Of a DNA stretch of 64,000 bases, positions 16,210 through 24,955 are shown piece after piece. The DNA is from Acidimicrobiia bacterium (lineage in GTDB: Bacteria; Actinomycetota; Acidimicrobiia; Acidimicrobiales; Bin134). How positions within the stretch are numbered: position 1 is the stretch's first letter; each line of letters begins with the position of its first letter. The notes below the pieces were generated by a model that saw only the letters and a program-made list of their open reading frames with translations, made no database searches and had not been told where the DNA came from. Location: contig JAJEGM010000015.1 of assembly GCA_022819825.1 (NCBI GenBank), positions 1-64,000 of the forward strand. Reading direction: 5' to 3'. The position numbers and the translations under genes are program-made.

Positions 16210-16652
16210 TGGCGGGTGACGAATTCGATCAGAACGCCGTCGGGGTCACGCACTGCGAACGCCCGGATCGACGACCGGCCCACCTTCAGCGTCCCCGGTG
16301 GGCCCAGTATGTCGACTCCGGCGGCCGATAGCCGCTCATAGAACCCGTCCACATCGTCCACCCCCACCGCGATGCGGGGGATGCCGATGCTCTTCCAGGT
16401 GAGTGGCCGCCCCGGATCGGGAGTGGTCCACTCCAACAGGTCGATGTAGGGGCCGCGCAGGTTGTCGCCGAAGGCCAAGAAGGCAGCCCGGTGGCCGGTG
16501 TCGCCGGTCTCCCCCTGGCTCTCCATGAACTCGCTGCGGTCCTTGGCCGACTCGTCCACCACCACCCCGCCCAACAGGTCCCGATAGAACTCCAGAGAGC
16601 GGTCGAGATCGCTCACGCAGATGTTGACGTGGATGAGGTGGTCCATGCGCAT
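16206..16652 (-). CDS. VOC / glyoxalase-fold protein
   Basis: 148 residues with two beta-alpha-beta-beta-beta units: MDHLIHVNICVSDLDRSLEFYRDLL at the start and IAVGVDDVDGFYERLSAAGV...AVRDPDGVLIEFV at the end. Metal ligands His and Glu are in the expected places (HVN and IEF). It may be an epimerase, dioxygenase or lyase; the substrate is unknown. A -10 box TACCCT (16666-16661) lies 8 nt before the ATG. ATG at 16646 (MDHLIH) is possible. Confidence 0.82.
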   Translation of the reverse strand: MRMDHLIHVNICVSDLDRSLEFYRDLLGGVVVDESAKDRSEFMESQGETGDTGHRAAFLAFGDNLRGPYIDLLEWTTPDPGRPLTWKSIGIPRIAVGVDDVDGFYERLSAAGVDILGPPGTLKVGRSSIRAFAVRDPDGVLIEFVTRQ

Positions 16653-16713
16653 GACCCCACAGGGTAACGGCTCTGGTCATTGCCGCTTCGAGGTGGGTTA
16701 TCGTCGGAGCGCT

Positions 16714-18270
16714 ATGAGCTTCGCCTCGCTCCTGCTGGAGCCCGAGTTGGCCGCAGGACCCGACACTCCTGGTGTGATCGTCGCCCGCCCCGAAGGAGAC
16801 GAGATCACCAGCTATTTCGACCTGGTGGACGCAGCCCAGCGGATGGCCGCCACCCTGGGCGACGCCGGAGTGGAACCTCGCACCCCGGTGGCCTGTTTGC
16901 TGCCTCCCAGCGCCGATGTGGTGGCCGCCTTCTTCGGCACTTGGGCAGCCGACGGGGTGTATGTGCCGGTGAACCCCCGACTGTCCGATAGCGAGATCGC
17001 CTACATCCTCGACGACGTGAACCCTGCCGCGGTGATCGGCTCGCCCGACCAGCTCGCCCGGGTAACGCCCCCAATCACCCGCATCGCAGCCGACGGCCAG
17101 CGGGGATGGTCCGTGGCTGAGCGTCGGGACACCAGTCCGGCCTCCCACGACCCTGGCATCGCCATTGTGTCGTTCACCTCGGGCACCACCGGTCGGCCCA
17201 AGCCCATCGAACTTCAGTCCAGCGCGGTGATCCGGCTCATGGACACCATCATCACCACAGTGCGCAAAGGCCGGCAGCTCACTGAGCGCCCGGCGATGCC
17301 CCACGTGATCCCGGTGTCCACCTCGCTGTGGGCCGGGATCTACAACGTGATCTTCGCGGTTCGCACCGGCAGCCCCGCACTGCTCATGCCCCGGTTCGAC
17401 GCCCTGGAGTACGCCCGGGTGGTGGGCCAATACCAGATCGCCTCCACGGTGATTCCCCCGGCCGCCATCACCATGCTGAACGACGAGCCCGGCATCGAGA
17501 GCCTCGATCCGCTGAAAATCGTCCGCTCCATTACCGCTCCGCTGTCGCCGTTGCAGGCCCGCCGCTTCTATCAGCGGTTCGGGGTCATGGTGCTCAACGG
17601 GTACGGCCAGACCGAGGTCGGCGGGGAAATCGTCGGCTGGACCGCCCGAGACTTCCGGGAGCACCCCGAGAAGCTAGGGGCCGTGGGGCGGCCCTACCAG
17701 GGAGTTGAGATTCAGTTTTCAAGGAGCGATGCCGACGTCTCTGACACCGAGACCGACGACACCAGTCACCGTATCGACGACAGTGACAACGAAGGCCGGG
17801 AGCAAACCGGCGTGCTGTGGGTGCGCACGGCCTACACCGCCTCCCTCGATCCGGAAGGGCGGCTCGGCGACCGGCTTGACGGCGAGGGCTTCTTCCGCAC
17901 CGGCGACATCGCCCGCCTCGATGAAGAGGGATTCCTGTGGATCGAGGGTAGGGAGTCGGACATGATCAACCGGGGCGGGCTGAAGGTGTTCCCCGCCGAG
18001 GTGGAGGAGGTGCTGTTGCTGTCGGAGTCGGTGTCCGACGTCGCCGTTGTGGGAGTGCCCGACCACCGGTTGGGAGAGGTGCCCCATGCCTTCGTGGTAC
18101 CTGTTGATGCCGGCACCGCCCCCGATCCCGGCGACCTGGAGGAGCTGTGCCGCCAGCACTTGGCCCCCTACAAGGTTCCGGTGGCCTTCGAGACCCTCGA
18201 GACATTGCCCCGAAGCGAGGTGGGCAAGGTGCTGCGCCGAGTGCTGGTCGACCAGGCCATCGCTACCTGA
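16714..18270 (+). CDS. Acyl-CoA synthetase (AMP-forming)
   Basis: 518 residues of the ANL superfamily. P-loop VSFTSGTTGRPKPIEL, NGYGQTEVGGE, hinge TGDIARLDEEGFLWIEGRESDMINRGGLKVFPAEVE and A10 SEVGKVLRR with the catalytic Lys are all present, so it should be active, unlike the ligase at 12215. An acidic insertion of about 30 residues (rich in D, S, T) interrupts the chain after residue 330. It activates a carboxylic acid to the CoA ester for the dehydrogenase encoded 8 bases downstream. A box TATCGT lies 9 nt before the ATG. Confidence 0.9.
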   Translation: MSFASLLLEPELAAGPDTPGVIVARPEGDEITSYFDLVDAAQRMAATLGDAGVEPRTPVACLLPPSADVVAAFFGTWAADGVYVPVNPRLSDSEIAYILDDVNPAAVIGSPDQLARVTPPITRIAADGQRGWSVAERRDTSPASHDPGIAIVSFTSGTTGRPKPIELQSSAVIRLMDTIITTVRKGRQLTERPAMPHVIPVSTSLWAGIYNVIFAVRTGSPALLMPRFDALEYARVVGQYQIASTVIPPAAITMLNDEPGIESLDPLKIVRSITAPLSPLQARRFYQRFGVMVLNGYGQTEVGGEIVGWTARDFREHPEKLGAVGRPYQGVEIQFSRSDADVSDTETDDTSHRIDDSDNEGREQTGVLWVRTAYTASLDPEGRLGDRLDGEGFFRTGDIARLDEEGFLWIEGRESDMINRGGLKVFPAEVEEVLLLSESVSDVAVVGVPDHRLGEVPHAFVVPVDAGTAPDPGDLEELCRQHLAPYKVPVAFETLETLPRSEVGKVLRRVLVDQAIAT

Positions 18271-18278
18271 GCCAACCC

Positions 18279-19523
18279 ATGAGCGTGTTCGACCTGCTGC
18301 CCATCGATCGAGACACCGCCGTCGACGAGGCCGAGAAGATCGTGGACGAGTGGGTGGCCCAAACGGTGCCTGCCGTATGGCAAGAGGCGGCCCGCACCGG
18401 TGGCCGAGCCGCCCTGCACAAGGTCCGCACTCCGGCCGACTACGACGCCTGGTACCCGCAGTACGCCCGCAGCGGTTTGGTGGCCCCCACCTGGCCCCGC
18501 CAATTCGGCGGCCTCGGGGTGGGCAATCGGGTATCCCGGGCCATCGAGGCCCGGTTGGCCCCCTACAATCTGGTGCGCCGCAACCAGCTGGGCCTCACCC
18601 TGGCCGGCCCCACCATCTTGACCTTCGGCACCGACGAGCAGAAGGCCCGGCTCATCCCGCCCATCGTCACCGCCGAGCAGATCTGGTGCCAGTTCTTCAG
18701 CGAGCCCGGCGCCGGGTCCGATCTGGCCTCGCTGGCCACCCGGGCGGTGCGCGACGGCTATGAGTGGGTGCTCACCGGCCAGAAGGTGTGGTCCACTCAG
18801 GCAATGGTCGCCGACTACGCCATCTGCCTGGCCCGCACCGACCCCGACGCCCCCAAGCGAGCCGGCATCACCTACTTCCTGTTGAACATGCGCCAGCCCG
18901 GCCTCGACGTGCGCCCGCTGCGCACCATCAGCGGTGAGGAGGACTTCGCCGAGACGTTCATCGACGGTGCCCGGGTGCCCGACCGCGACGTGCTGGGCGA
19001 GGTCAACGACGGCTGGCGGCTGGCCAACGCCACCTTGAGCGGTGAGCGCCTAGCGGTGTCGGGACCGGGGTCGGGCGGCCAGAGCCGGATCGGCTCGGGT
19101 ACCGAGCGCCTCATCGAGCGGGCCCAGGAGTCGGGCCAGTGGAGCGACCGGGTGGTGCGCCAGCAGCTCATGCGACTGTGGACCGACGAGCAGATCGTGC
19201 GCTGGACCAACGCCCGGGTGCGCGACACATTGCGAGCGGGTCGTCCGCCGGGACCGGAGGCGTCGGTGGGCAAGCTCATGTACAGCCAGCTCAACCAGCG
19301 GGTGCAGACCACCGGGGTCAACCTGCTGGGATCGCCGGCCATGGCCTGGGAGGAAGGCCACATCGCCGACTACGTGGTGCTCAACTTCTTGCACAGCCGG
19401 GCCGAGACCATCGCCGGGGGCACCACCGAGGTACAGCGCAACATAGTGGGTGAACGGGCCCTGGGCCTGCCCCGCGAACCCGACCCCTACAAGGGCCTCG
19501 CCTGGAAAGATGTGCCCCGATGA
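18279..19523 (+). CDS. Acyl-CoA dehydrogenase
   Basis: 414 residues of the acyl-CoA dehydrogenase family: CQFFSEPGAGSDLASLATRA and VLTGQKVWSTQAMVADYAICLART (FAD and substrate contacts) and the C-terminal SRAETIAGGTTEVQRNIVGERALGLP. It oxidises an acyl-CoA at C2-C3 with electrons to ETF. The start ATG lies 8 bases after the ligase stop, so both are one operon. Catalytic base and chain length preference cannot be set from the sequence alone. Confidence 0.93.
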   Translation: MSVFDLLPIDRDTAVDEAEKIVDEWVAQTVPAVWQEAARTGGRAALHKVRTPADYDAWYPQYARSGLVAPTWPRQFGGLGVGNRVSRAIEARLAPYNLVRRNQLGLTLAGPTILTFGTDEQKARLIPPIVTAEQIWCQFFSEPGAGSDLASLATRAVRDGYEWVLTGQKVWSTQAMVADYAICLARTDPDAPKRAGITYFLLNMRQPGLDVRPLRTISGEEDFAETFIDGARVPDRDVLGEVNDGWRLANATLSGERLAVSGPGSGGQSRIGSGTERLIERAQESGQWSDRVVRQQLMRLWTDEQIVRWTNARVRDTLRAGRPPGPEASVGKLMYSQLNQRVQTTGVNLLGSPAMAWEEGHIADYVVLNFLHSRAETIAGGTTEVQRNIVGERALGLPREPDPYKGLAWKDVPR

Positions 19524-19535
19524 CCGGAGCGAGCC

Positions 19536-19904
19536 GTGTTCTATGAGGTGATGGGAGCGCTGTTGAAGGCGGCGGTTGAGCCGGTGGCCACCCAAAACGC
19601 CCAAGGCGATGATGTCGACCGGTTCCATGCCCAGCGGGTCGCCCAGATGCTAGAGCGCATCGGCGGTGCCTGGCCCTATCTGCTCGATGCCCTCTGCCAA
19701 GAGAACGAGATCCTGGCCGGTGCCCTGGGGGTCGACGGCGAAGATGGCGACCCCCTGGCCGAGAACCGCCGTCTGCTGGAGCTGGCCGAGCAAACCATGG
19801 CTACCACCGACAACGCCGATACCCGCCGCCGCCTGCGGGCCGCCCTGGCCGAAGCCGCCCACTTGCAGCGGGCCGCCCTGCGGGCCGGTCGACAGGCCCG
19901 CTGA
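19536..19904 (+). CDS. Uncharacterised 122-aa helical protein
   Basis: Starts with GTG, with CCGGAGCGAG just before it, 12 bases after the dehydrogenase stop. The protein is all-helical and acidic (WPYLLDALCQENEILAGALG, then AENRRLLELAEQTM and a C-terminal Arg/Ala-rich helix). No family recognised. Its tight placement suggests it works with the ligase and dehydrogenase. Confidence 0.6.
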   Translation: MFYEVMGALLKAAVEPVATQNAQGDDVDRFHAQRVAQMLERIGGAWPYLLDALCQENEILAGALGVDGEDGDPLAENRRLLELAEQTMATTDNADTRRRLRAALAEAAHLQRAALRAGRQAR

Positions 19905-19941
19905 ACCCCTCTCCTCTGGTTCCCCCTCAGATCAGAGGGGT
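19905..19941. terminator. Hairpin after the ligase-dehydrogenase operon
   Basis: ACCCCTCT (19905-19912) pairs with AGAGGGGT (19934-19941), starting right at the preceding stop codon. The last base is also the T of the next gene's -10 box TACCCT, so terminator and promoter abut. Confidence 0.5.
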
Positions 19942-19952
19942 ACCCTCGTAAC

Positions 19953-21134
19953 ATGACCGCGCTCGACTACCGGCTGGTGGACGCCGACAACCACTGCTTC
20001 GAGCCCCGGGACTCCTTTACCCGCTATATCGAGCCCGCATTCCGAGATCAGGCCGTACACCAGGAAATCCGCGACGACGGCAAAGAGTGGATCATGATCG
20101 GCGAGCAGCCGCTCACCTTCCTGCCCGGCCACGATCTGTACGACAACGTGGGCAAGCCCGGCTCGCTCAAAGAGAAGCTGCGCCGCATGAAGAAGACGGG
20201 GGAGGCCGAGGAGTTCTCCATGTTCGAGCCGGTGCGCCCCGAGTACCTGGACCGCGACCTGCGCCTCGACGTCATGGACGCCCAGAACGTAGAAGCCTGC
20301 CTGATGTTCCCGTCGGTGGGGGTCACTGTGGAGCACTTCATGGCCACCCCCGAGCAGTGCTACGCCAACTTCCACGCCTTCAACCGCTGGATCCAAGACG
20401 ACTGGGGCTTCGCCTACCAGAACCGCATCTTCGCCCCGCCCATGCTGTCGCTGTGGGACCTCGACGCCGCGGTGGCCGAGCTGGAGTGGGTGCTGAGCGA
20501 GGGGGCCAAGGTGATCGCCCTACGTCCCGGCCCCCAGTACGGGCGCTCACCATCCGACCCGTACTTCGACCCGTTCTGGGCCCGGCTGAACGAGGCCGGC
20601 GGCTCGGTGGCCTTCCACCTCACCGAGTCGGGCTACAACGAGATGGTCTCCCCTTATTGGGGCTACGAGCCCAACCCGTCGAACTTCACCATGTCAGCCT
20701 GGCAGTGGACCAACTGCTACGGCGACCGCCCCATCATGGAGACGCTGTCGGCGCTGGTGTTCGAGAACTTCTTCGGCCGGTTCCCCAACATCACCGCGGT
20801 GTCGGTGGAGAACGGCGCCGAATGGGCCCCGTACCTGGTGCGGCTCATGAACAAGATGCGGGGCATGGGCCGCAACGGCCCGTGGATCGGCGGTCGCCTC
20901 CCGGCCCGTCCCCCCGAGATCTTCGCCCAGCACGTGCTGGTCACCCCCTACCCCGAAGACGACGTGGCCGCCATCGTGCGAGACATGGGCGCCGACTCCA
21001 TCGTGCTCGGCTCCGACTGGCCCCACGCCGAGGGCCTCCCCCAACCCGCCGACTTCCTCCACCAACTGGAAACCCTCCCCGCCGAAGACCAGCGCAAGAT
21101 CATGCGCGACAACGGCCTCCGCTTGGTGAGCTGA
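19953..21134 (+). CDS. Amidohydrolase (ACMSD-like, amidohydrolase_2)
   Basis: 393 residues. N-terminal VDADNHCFEP is the D-x-x-x-H type metal motif, and the C-terminus has SIVLGSDWPHAEG with the metal Asp. Between them are FHLTESGYNE and FPNITAVSVENGAEW. Such TIM-barrel enzymes decarboxylate or hydrolyse ring-type acids. A paralogue sits at 40509. TACCCT (19941-19946) ends 6 nt before the ATG, so a leaderless start is likely. Confidence 0.87.
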   Translation: MTALDYRLVDADNHCFEPRDSFTRYIEPAFRDQAVHQEIRDDGKEWIMIGEQPLTFLPGHDLYDNVGKPGSLKEKLRRMKKTGEAEEFSMFEPVRPEYLDRDLRLDVMDAQNVEACLMFPSVGVTVEHFMATPEQCYANFHAFNRWIQDDWGFAYQNRIFAPPMLSLWDLDAAVAELEWVLSEGAKVIALRPGPQYGRSPSDPYFDPFWARLNEAGGSVAFHLTESGYNEMVSPYWGYEPNPSNFTMSAWQWTNCYGDRPIMETLSALVFENFFGRFPNITAVSVENGAEWAPYLVRLMNKMRGMGRNGPWIGGRLPARPPEIFAQHVLVTPYPEDDVAAIVRDMGADSIVLGSDWPHAEGLPQPADFLHQLETLPAEDQRKIMRDNGLRLVS

Positions 21135-21149
21135 CGCTCGATTCCTGGC

Positions 21150-21173
21150 GAGACCGCAGGCGGCCCCGGTCTC
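21150..21173. terminator. Hairpin between convergent genes
   Basis: GAGACCG (21150-21156) and CGGTCTC (21167-21173) make a 7-bp stem with a 10-base loop; it overlaps the stop of the minus-strand LLM gene and can serve both directions. Confidence 0.5.
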
Positions 21174-22305
21174 AGGAGTCCTTGGGGGTGGGGGTGTAGT
21201 TCTCGAGCTCGGGGATGATCTCTTTGCCCAGGAGCTCGATGGTGCGCATGATCGACTCGTGGGAGTGGTAGCCGAACTGTACGTAGCAGATGAGCTGGTC
21301 CACGCCGATGTCGGCGTAGTGCTTCATCTTCTCGTAGCAGGTGTCCACATCGCCCACCACGATCATGTCGGCCTCGTCGAAGTGGTGGATGAGATCGTCG
21401 ATCCCCTCCTCCATGAGCGGCTTGAGCAGCGGGAAGGTGGCATCCCGCTCTTCCTGTGACAGCTCGGGCAGCTCCCAATCAAGGGTGAACTGGGCCAGGT
21501 TGGAGTACCACCACTCCACCGACTTCCACACCTCGTTGTCCAGCACCTGCTGGGGCGTGTCGGCGCAGTGCACCAGGGTGTAGGCCGCGGTGGCGTTGGT
21601 GGTCACGTCGGTGATGGGCTCGGGGTTCTCGGCCGCGGCCCGGTAGTTGCGGATGTGGCGGGCCATGGCCTCCAGTGGCTGCATGATGGAGAACGACAGC
21701 ATGCCCATGCCCGCCTTGCCGGCCACTGCGGCGGAGTTCTCCGAGGCGCACGCCATCCATGCCGGGGGATGGGGGTACTGCATCGGCTTGGGGGTGACCA
21801 TGCGCTTGGGGAACTTGAACTGGGGCGAGTCGTACTCGAAGTACTCCTCGCGCCACATGCCGCACACGATCTCGATGGCTTCCTTCCAGTCGTCCCGGGA
21901 GCGCTCCCGGTCGACGCCGAAGGCGATCTGCTCCATGGGGGTGGATCGGCCGGTGCCCCACACCGCCCGGCCGTTGGACAAGATGTCGACGGTGGCCACC
22001 TTCTCGGCGATCCGCTGCGGTGGGATGAATCCGAAAGGCGTGAGGGTCACTCCGAAGCCCATCTTGATGTTCTCGGTCACCATCGACAGGGCGCCGAGCA
22101 GCACCTCGGAAGCCGGGCAGTGCGAGCGCCCCTCCCGGAAGTGGTGCTCCACCGCCCAGATGGTGTTGAAACCGAAGGTGTCGGCCAGCTTGATCTGCTC
22201 GACGGCGTCCTTGTAGGCCTTCTGCTCCCGCTCTCTCTGACCCCAGGGATGGGGCTTTCCCCACGGCTTGGGTGCATCCACTTCGTACAGCAAGTCCAAC
22301 TTCAT
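21172..22305 (-). CDS. LLM-class flavin-dependent oxidoreductase
   Basis: 377 residues of the luciferase-like family: DTFGFNTIWAVEHHFREGRSHCPASEV, IKMGFGVTLTPFGFIPPQRIAEKVATVDILSNGRAVWGTGRS. It is most like the alkane/limonene-type monooxygenases that use FMNH2. TAACGT (22318-22313) ends 7 nt before the ATG at 22305, which fixes the start; 62 upstream in-frame residues are spurious. Confidence 0.88.
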   Translation of the reverse strand: MKLDLLYEVDAPKPWGKPHPWGQREREQKAYKDAVEQIKLADTFGFNTIWAVEHHFREGRSHCPASEVLLGALSMVTENIKMGFGVTLTPFGFIPPQRIAEKVATVDILSNGRAVWGTGRSTPMEQIAFGVDRERSRDDWKEAIEIVCGMWREEYFEYDSPQFKFPKRMVTPKPMQYPHPPAWMACASENSAAVAGKAGMGMLSFSIMQPLEAMARHIRNYRAAAENPEPITDVTTNATAAYTLVHCADTPQQVLDNEVWKSVEWWYSNLAQFTLDWELPELSQEERDATFPLLKPLMEEGIDDLIHHFDEADMIVVGDVDTCYEKMKHYADIGVDQLICYVQFGYHSHESIMRTIELLGKEIIPELENYTPTPKDS

Positions 22306-22333
22306 GGCGGTGACGTTACCGACCGCCCTGCGA

Positions 22334-23215
22334 TCAGCGCACTTTGGAGCCGGACCCCGGACCGACCTCAGCGTCGGCATCGGCAGCCAGGCGGAATCCC
22401 ATGTTCCCGGTAGTGGACGAGGGCTCGTTGGCATGGCGGGCGGCCACCCGATAGCGGTTGCAGTAGGAGTCGTGGCACAGATACGACCCACCCCGGATGG
22501 CCCTGATCCGGCCCTGGGGTGGCCCTACCGGATCAATCAGGGGCCTTTCCGGCGGGAATCGATTGTCGAACCAGTCGGCGCACCACTCCCACACGTTGCC
22601 CGAGCAGTTGTACAAGCCGAACCCGTTGGGCTCGTACTCGTCCACCGGGGCAGTGCCCACATAGCCGTCCTCGGCGGTGTTGTGGCTGGGAAACTCCCCC
22701 TCCCAGATGTTCAGCCGGGGCTGTCCGTGGGGGCTGATCTCGTCGCCCCACGGCAACCGGGCCTGCACCAGTCCGCCCCGGGCCGCGTGCTCCCACTCGG
22801 CCTCGCTCGGCAATCGGGCTCCGTACCAGGCGGCGCAGGCGGCGGCGTCGAACCACGACACATGCACCACTGGGTGGTTGCCCCGTTCCGCCACCGATGA
22901 CTGGGGACCCTCCGGCCGAGACCAGCACGCTCCCTCCACCTGCCGCCACCACTCGGCACCCACCACGCCTCGGGTGGGCTGAAAGTCGTCGGGTAGCAGC
23001 CCGCCGAACACGAACGACCACCCCTCCTGCTCGGCGAGGGTCTTGTGGCCGGCGGCCTCCACGAAGGCGGCGAATTCGTCGTTGGTCACCGCCGTGGCCG
23101 CAATCTGGTACGGCTTCAAGACCACTTCTCGCACCGGACCCTCGCCGTCGCCCTCGAACCACACCTCCTCGGTGCCCATGAGAAACGACCCGCCATCCAG
23201 TGAAACGAACTCCAC
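22334..23215 (-). CDS. Formylglycine-generating enzyme (sulfatase-modifying factor)
   Basis: 293 residues of the FGE-sulfatase family. The active-site block IRGGSYLCHDSYCNRYRVAAR carries both catalytic cysteines (C247 and C252), and the end MGFRLA is typical. It oxidises a Cys in sulfatases to formylglycine with copper and O2. Both Cys are kept, which argues against an EgtB- or PvdO-type relative. No sulfatase is encoded in the window. GTG at 23215 is preferred as the start over ATG at 23239 because TATGAC ends 6 nt before it and because the divergent gene then does not overlap. Confidence 0.88.
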   Translation of the reverse strand: MEFVSLDGGSFLMGTEEVWFEGDGEGPVREVVLKPYQIAATAVTNDEFAAFVEAAGHKTLAEQEGWSFVFGGLLPDDFQPTRGVVGAEWWRQVEGACWSRPEGPQSSVAERGNHPVVHVSWFDAAACAAWYGARLPSEAEWEHAARGGLVQARLPWGDEISPHGQPRLNIWEGEFPSHNTAEDGYVGTAPVDEYEPNGFGLYNCSGNVWEWCADWFDNRFPPERPLIDPVGPPQGRIRAIRGGSYLCHDSYCNRYRVAARHANEPSSTTGNMGFRLAADADAEVGPGSGSKVR

Positions 23216-23237
23216 CCCAGCGTCATACCATGAATCC
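23216..23237. promoter_or_regulatory. 22-bp bidirectional leaderless promoter
   Basis: Core GTCATACCAT (23222-23231): TATGAC on the minus strand and TACCAT on the plus strand share the TA at 23226-23227. Each box ends 6 nt before its start codon (GTG 23215, ATG 23238). The minus box is imperfect (final C). Confidence 0.5.
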
Positions 23238-23969
23238 ATGAAGACAACCGGAATCATCTTCGCCGGCCTCGACTGCGACGCCGACGCCATCGAGGGCTGG
23301 AACCGCTGGTACGACTTGGAGCACCTGCCCCCCAACATCGCCTTGACCGATGTGATGCACGGCCGCCGCTACGTGGCTCCGCCCAGCCACCAAGAGCTGC
23401 GGCCAGAGGGCTGCGATGAGGCATTCTCGGGTGGGCGCAGCGCCTTTCTCACCATCTACTGGCTGTGCGGCGATGTCGACGGGGTGATGGCCACCATGAC
23501 CGACTACCGGGAGGTGCTGGTGGAGGCCGACCGGATGTTCCCCGACGAGAAGAAGATCGTGCGGCTAGGAGATGCCCTGGCCCTGGACTGGGCGGTGGCC
23601 GACCCGGCGCTGAAAGCCGACCCCGGCGACATCCCCCACATCTCCCACACCGACATCCACGTGGTGCTGCGCCGGGGTCTGGGCGATCAACACTGGCATC
23701 ACGCCATCTACGCCCCCGCTGCCGTGGCGGTAGAGGGCGTTCATGCGGTGGTGTCGTTCACCTCCCGGTTTGCCCCCGACACCGCCATCGACCTGCACAT
23801 GATCGAAGGCGACCCCGCCGAGGTGGTTGCCGAGCTGCGGGCCGCCACTCCTTCCCGGCCTGCGACTACCGACGTCGGCATGGACGGGCCGTTCCAGCTC
23901 ATCGAGCCGCTGCGCTACCCGTGGGCCGACCAGATCCGCGGGTCATGGATGCCCCAAACGGTCGCCTGA
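23238..23969 (+). CDS. EthD / dimeric alpha-beta-barrel-like protein
   Basis: 243 residues. MKTTGIIFAGLDCDADAIEGWNRWYDLEHLPPNIAL and later HVVLRRGL...IYAPAAVAVEGVHAVVSF resemble two ferredoxin-like halves found in EthD-type proteins that bind or process small aromatic or polyketide compounds. Function is uncertain. The start follows from TACCAT ending 6 nt before the ATG; the longer open frame upstream is antisense to the FGE gene. Followed with overlap by the DUF445 gene. Confidence 0.65.
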   Translation: MKTTGIIFAGLDCDADAIEGWNRWYDLEHLPPNIALTDVMHGRRYVAPPSHQELRPEGCDEAFSGGRSAFLTIYWLCGDVDGVMATMTDYREVLVEADRMFPDEKKIVRLGDALALDWAVADPALKADPGDIPHISHTDIHVVLRRGLGDQHWHHAIYAPAAVAVEGVHAVVSFTSRFAPDTAIDLHMIEGDPAEVVAELRAATPSRPATTDVGMDGPFQLIEPLRYPWADQIRGSWMPQTVA

Positions 23970-24955
23970 GCGACCCGGCCTCGCTGCGCCGGGCCAAGCG
24001 ACGGGCCACCGGCCTGCTGCTGGCCGCCGCCGCCCTGTTCGTGGTGATGCACCTGCTCACCGACGGCGATGGCTGGGCCGGCTACGTGGAGGCGGCCGCC
24101 GAGGCAGCCATGATCGGCGGTTTGGCCGACTGGTTCGCGGTGACCGCCCTGTTCAAACACCCGCTGGGGATTCCCATCCCCCACACCGCCATCATCCCCC
24201 GGCGCAAAGACGCCATCGGCGCCAGCCTGGGCGAGTTCGTGCAGGACAACTTCTTCGACCCTGACGACCTGGCTCATTGGGTGGCCGATCGGGCCCCCGC
24301 CGAGGCTCTGGGGCGATGGCTGGCCGCCGAGGGAGATGCCGGGCTGGTGTCGGGCCCCGCGCTGGGCCGGCTGCTGGAGTCGATGGTGGACGGCGGGCAC
24401 CACCGCTCGATGGTGGATGCCGCCGTCGAACGGGCCGACCGCTTCTTGGTGGACAACTACGAGGTGCTCAGAGACCGCATCGTAGAAGAAGCGCCCATCT
24501 ACACCCCCAAGGTGCTCGACCACCACATCTTCACTCGCCTCCACCGGGGGGTGCGGGGAGTGCTGGCCGACATGGCCGACGATCCCAACCACGAGCTGCG
24601 CCTGCGCATAGATGCCGGCCTGAGAAGCTACGCCCAGCGCCTCCAGACCAACCAGCGGTTGGCAACCAGGGTAGAGGCAGTTCTGGCCCGGGCCGGAGAG
24701 TCGCTGCAAAACGACTCCACCCTCCAAAGCCGAGTGGACGGATGGCTGGTTTCCGCAGTGGGCCTGGTGGCCCGCCATGCCCAAGCCGAGGTGGCCAACG
24801 TGATCGGCAGCACCGTGGCCCGCTGGGACGCCGACGACACCAGCGACCGCATCGAGCGCCGAGTGGGCCGCGACCTCCAGTTCATCCGCATCAACGGCAC
24901 CCTCATAGGCGCCCTCGCCGGTTTAGCCATCCACGGGATGGGCCAGCTGCTCTAG
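23945..24955 (+). CDS. DUF445 family membrane protein
   Basis: 336 residues. The N-terminus RRAKRRATGLLLAAAALFVVM is a membrane segment, followed by EAAMIGGLADWFAVTALFKHPLGIPIPHTAIIPRRKDAIG, the clear DUF445 signature, and a C-terminal segment LIGALAGLAIHGMGQLL. Function of DUF445 is unknown. It starts 25 bases inside the end of the preceding gene and its TAG stop shares CTAG (24952-24955) with the stop of the ligase on the other strand. Confidence 0.87.
   Translation: MDAPNGRLSDPASLRRAKRRATGLLLAAAALFVVMHLLTDGDGWAGYVEAAAEAAMIGGLADWFAVTALFKHPLGIPIPHTAIIPRRKDAIGASLGEFVQDNFFDPDDLAHWVADRAPAEALGRWLAAEGDAGLVSGPALGRLLESMVDGGHHRSMVDAAVERADRFLVDNYEVLRDRIVEEAPIYTPKVLDHHIFTRLHRGVRGVLADMADDPNHELRLRIDAGLRSYAQRLQTNQRLATRVEAVLARAGESLQNDSTLQSRVDGWLVSAVGLVARHAQAEVANVIGSTVARWDADDTSDRIERRVGRDLQFIRINGTLIGALAGLAIHGMGQLL

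Noticed and set aside
16336-17664. 442-codon minus-strand frame over the acyl-CoA ligase
   Set aside because: His/Gly/Arg-rich text without domain; it is the reverse of a well supported ligase.
22334-23338. Longer form of the FGE gene from 23338 or 23239
   Set aside because: It would run over or overlap the divergent gene; the -10 box spacing and family N-terminus favour GTG at 23215.
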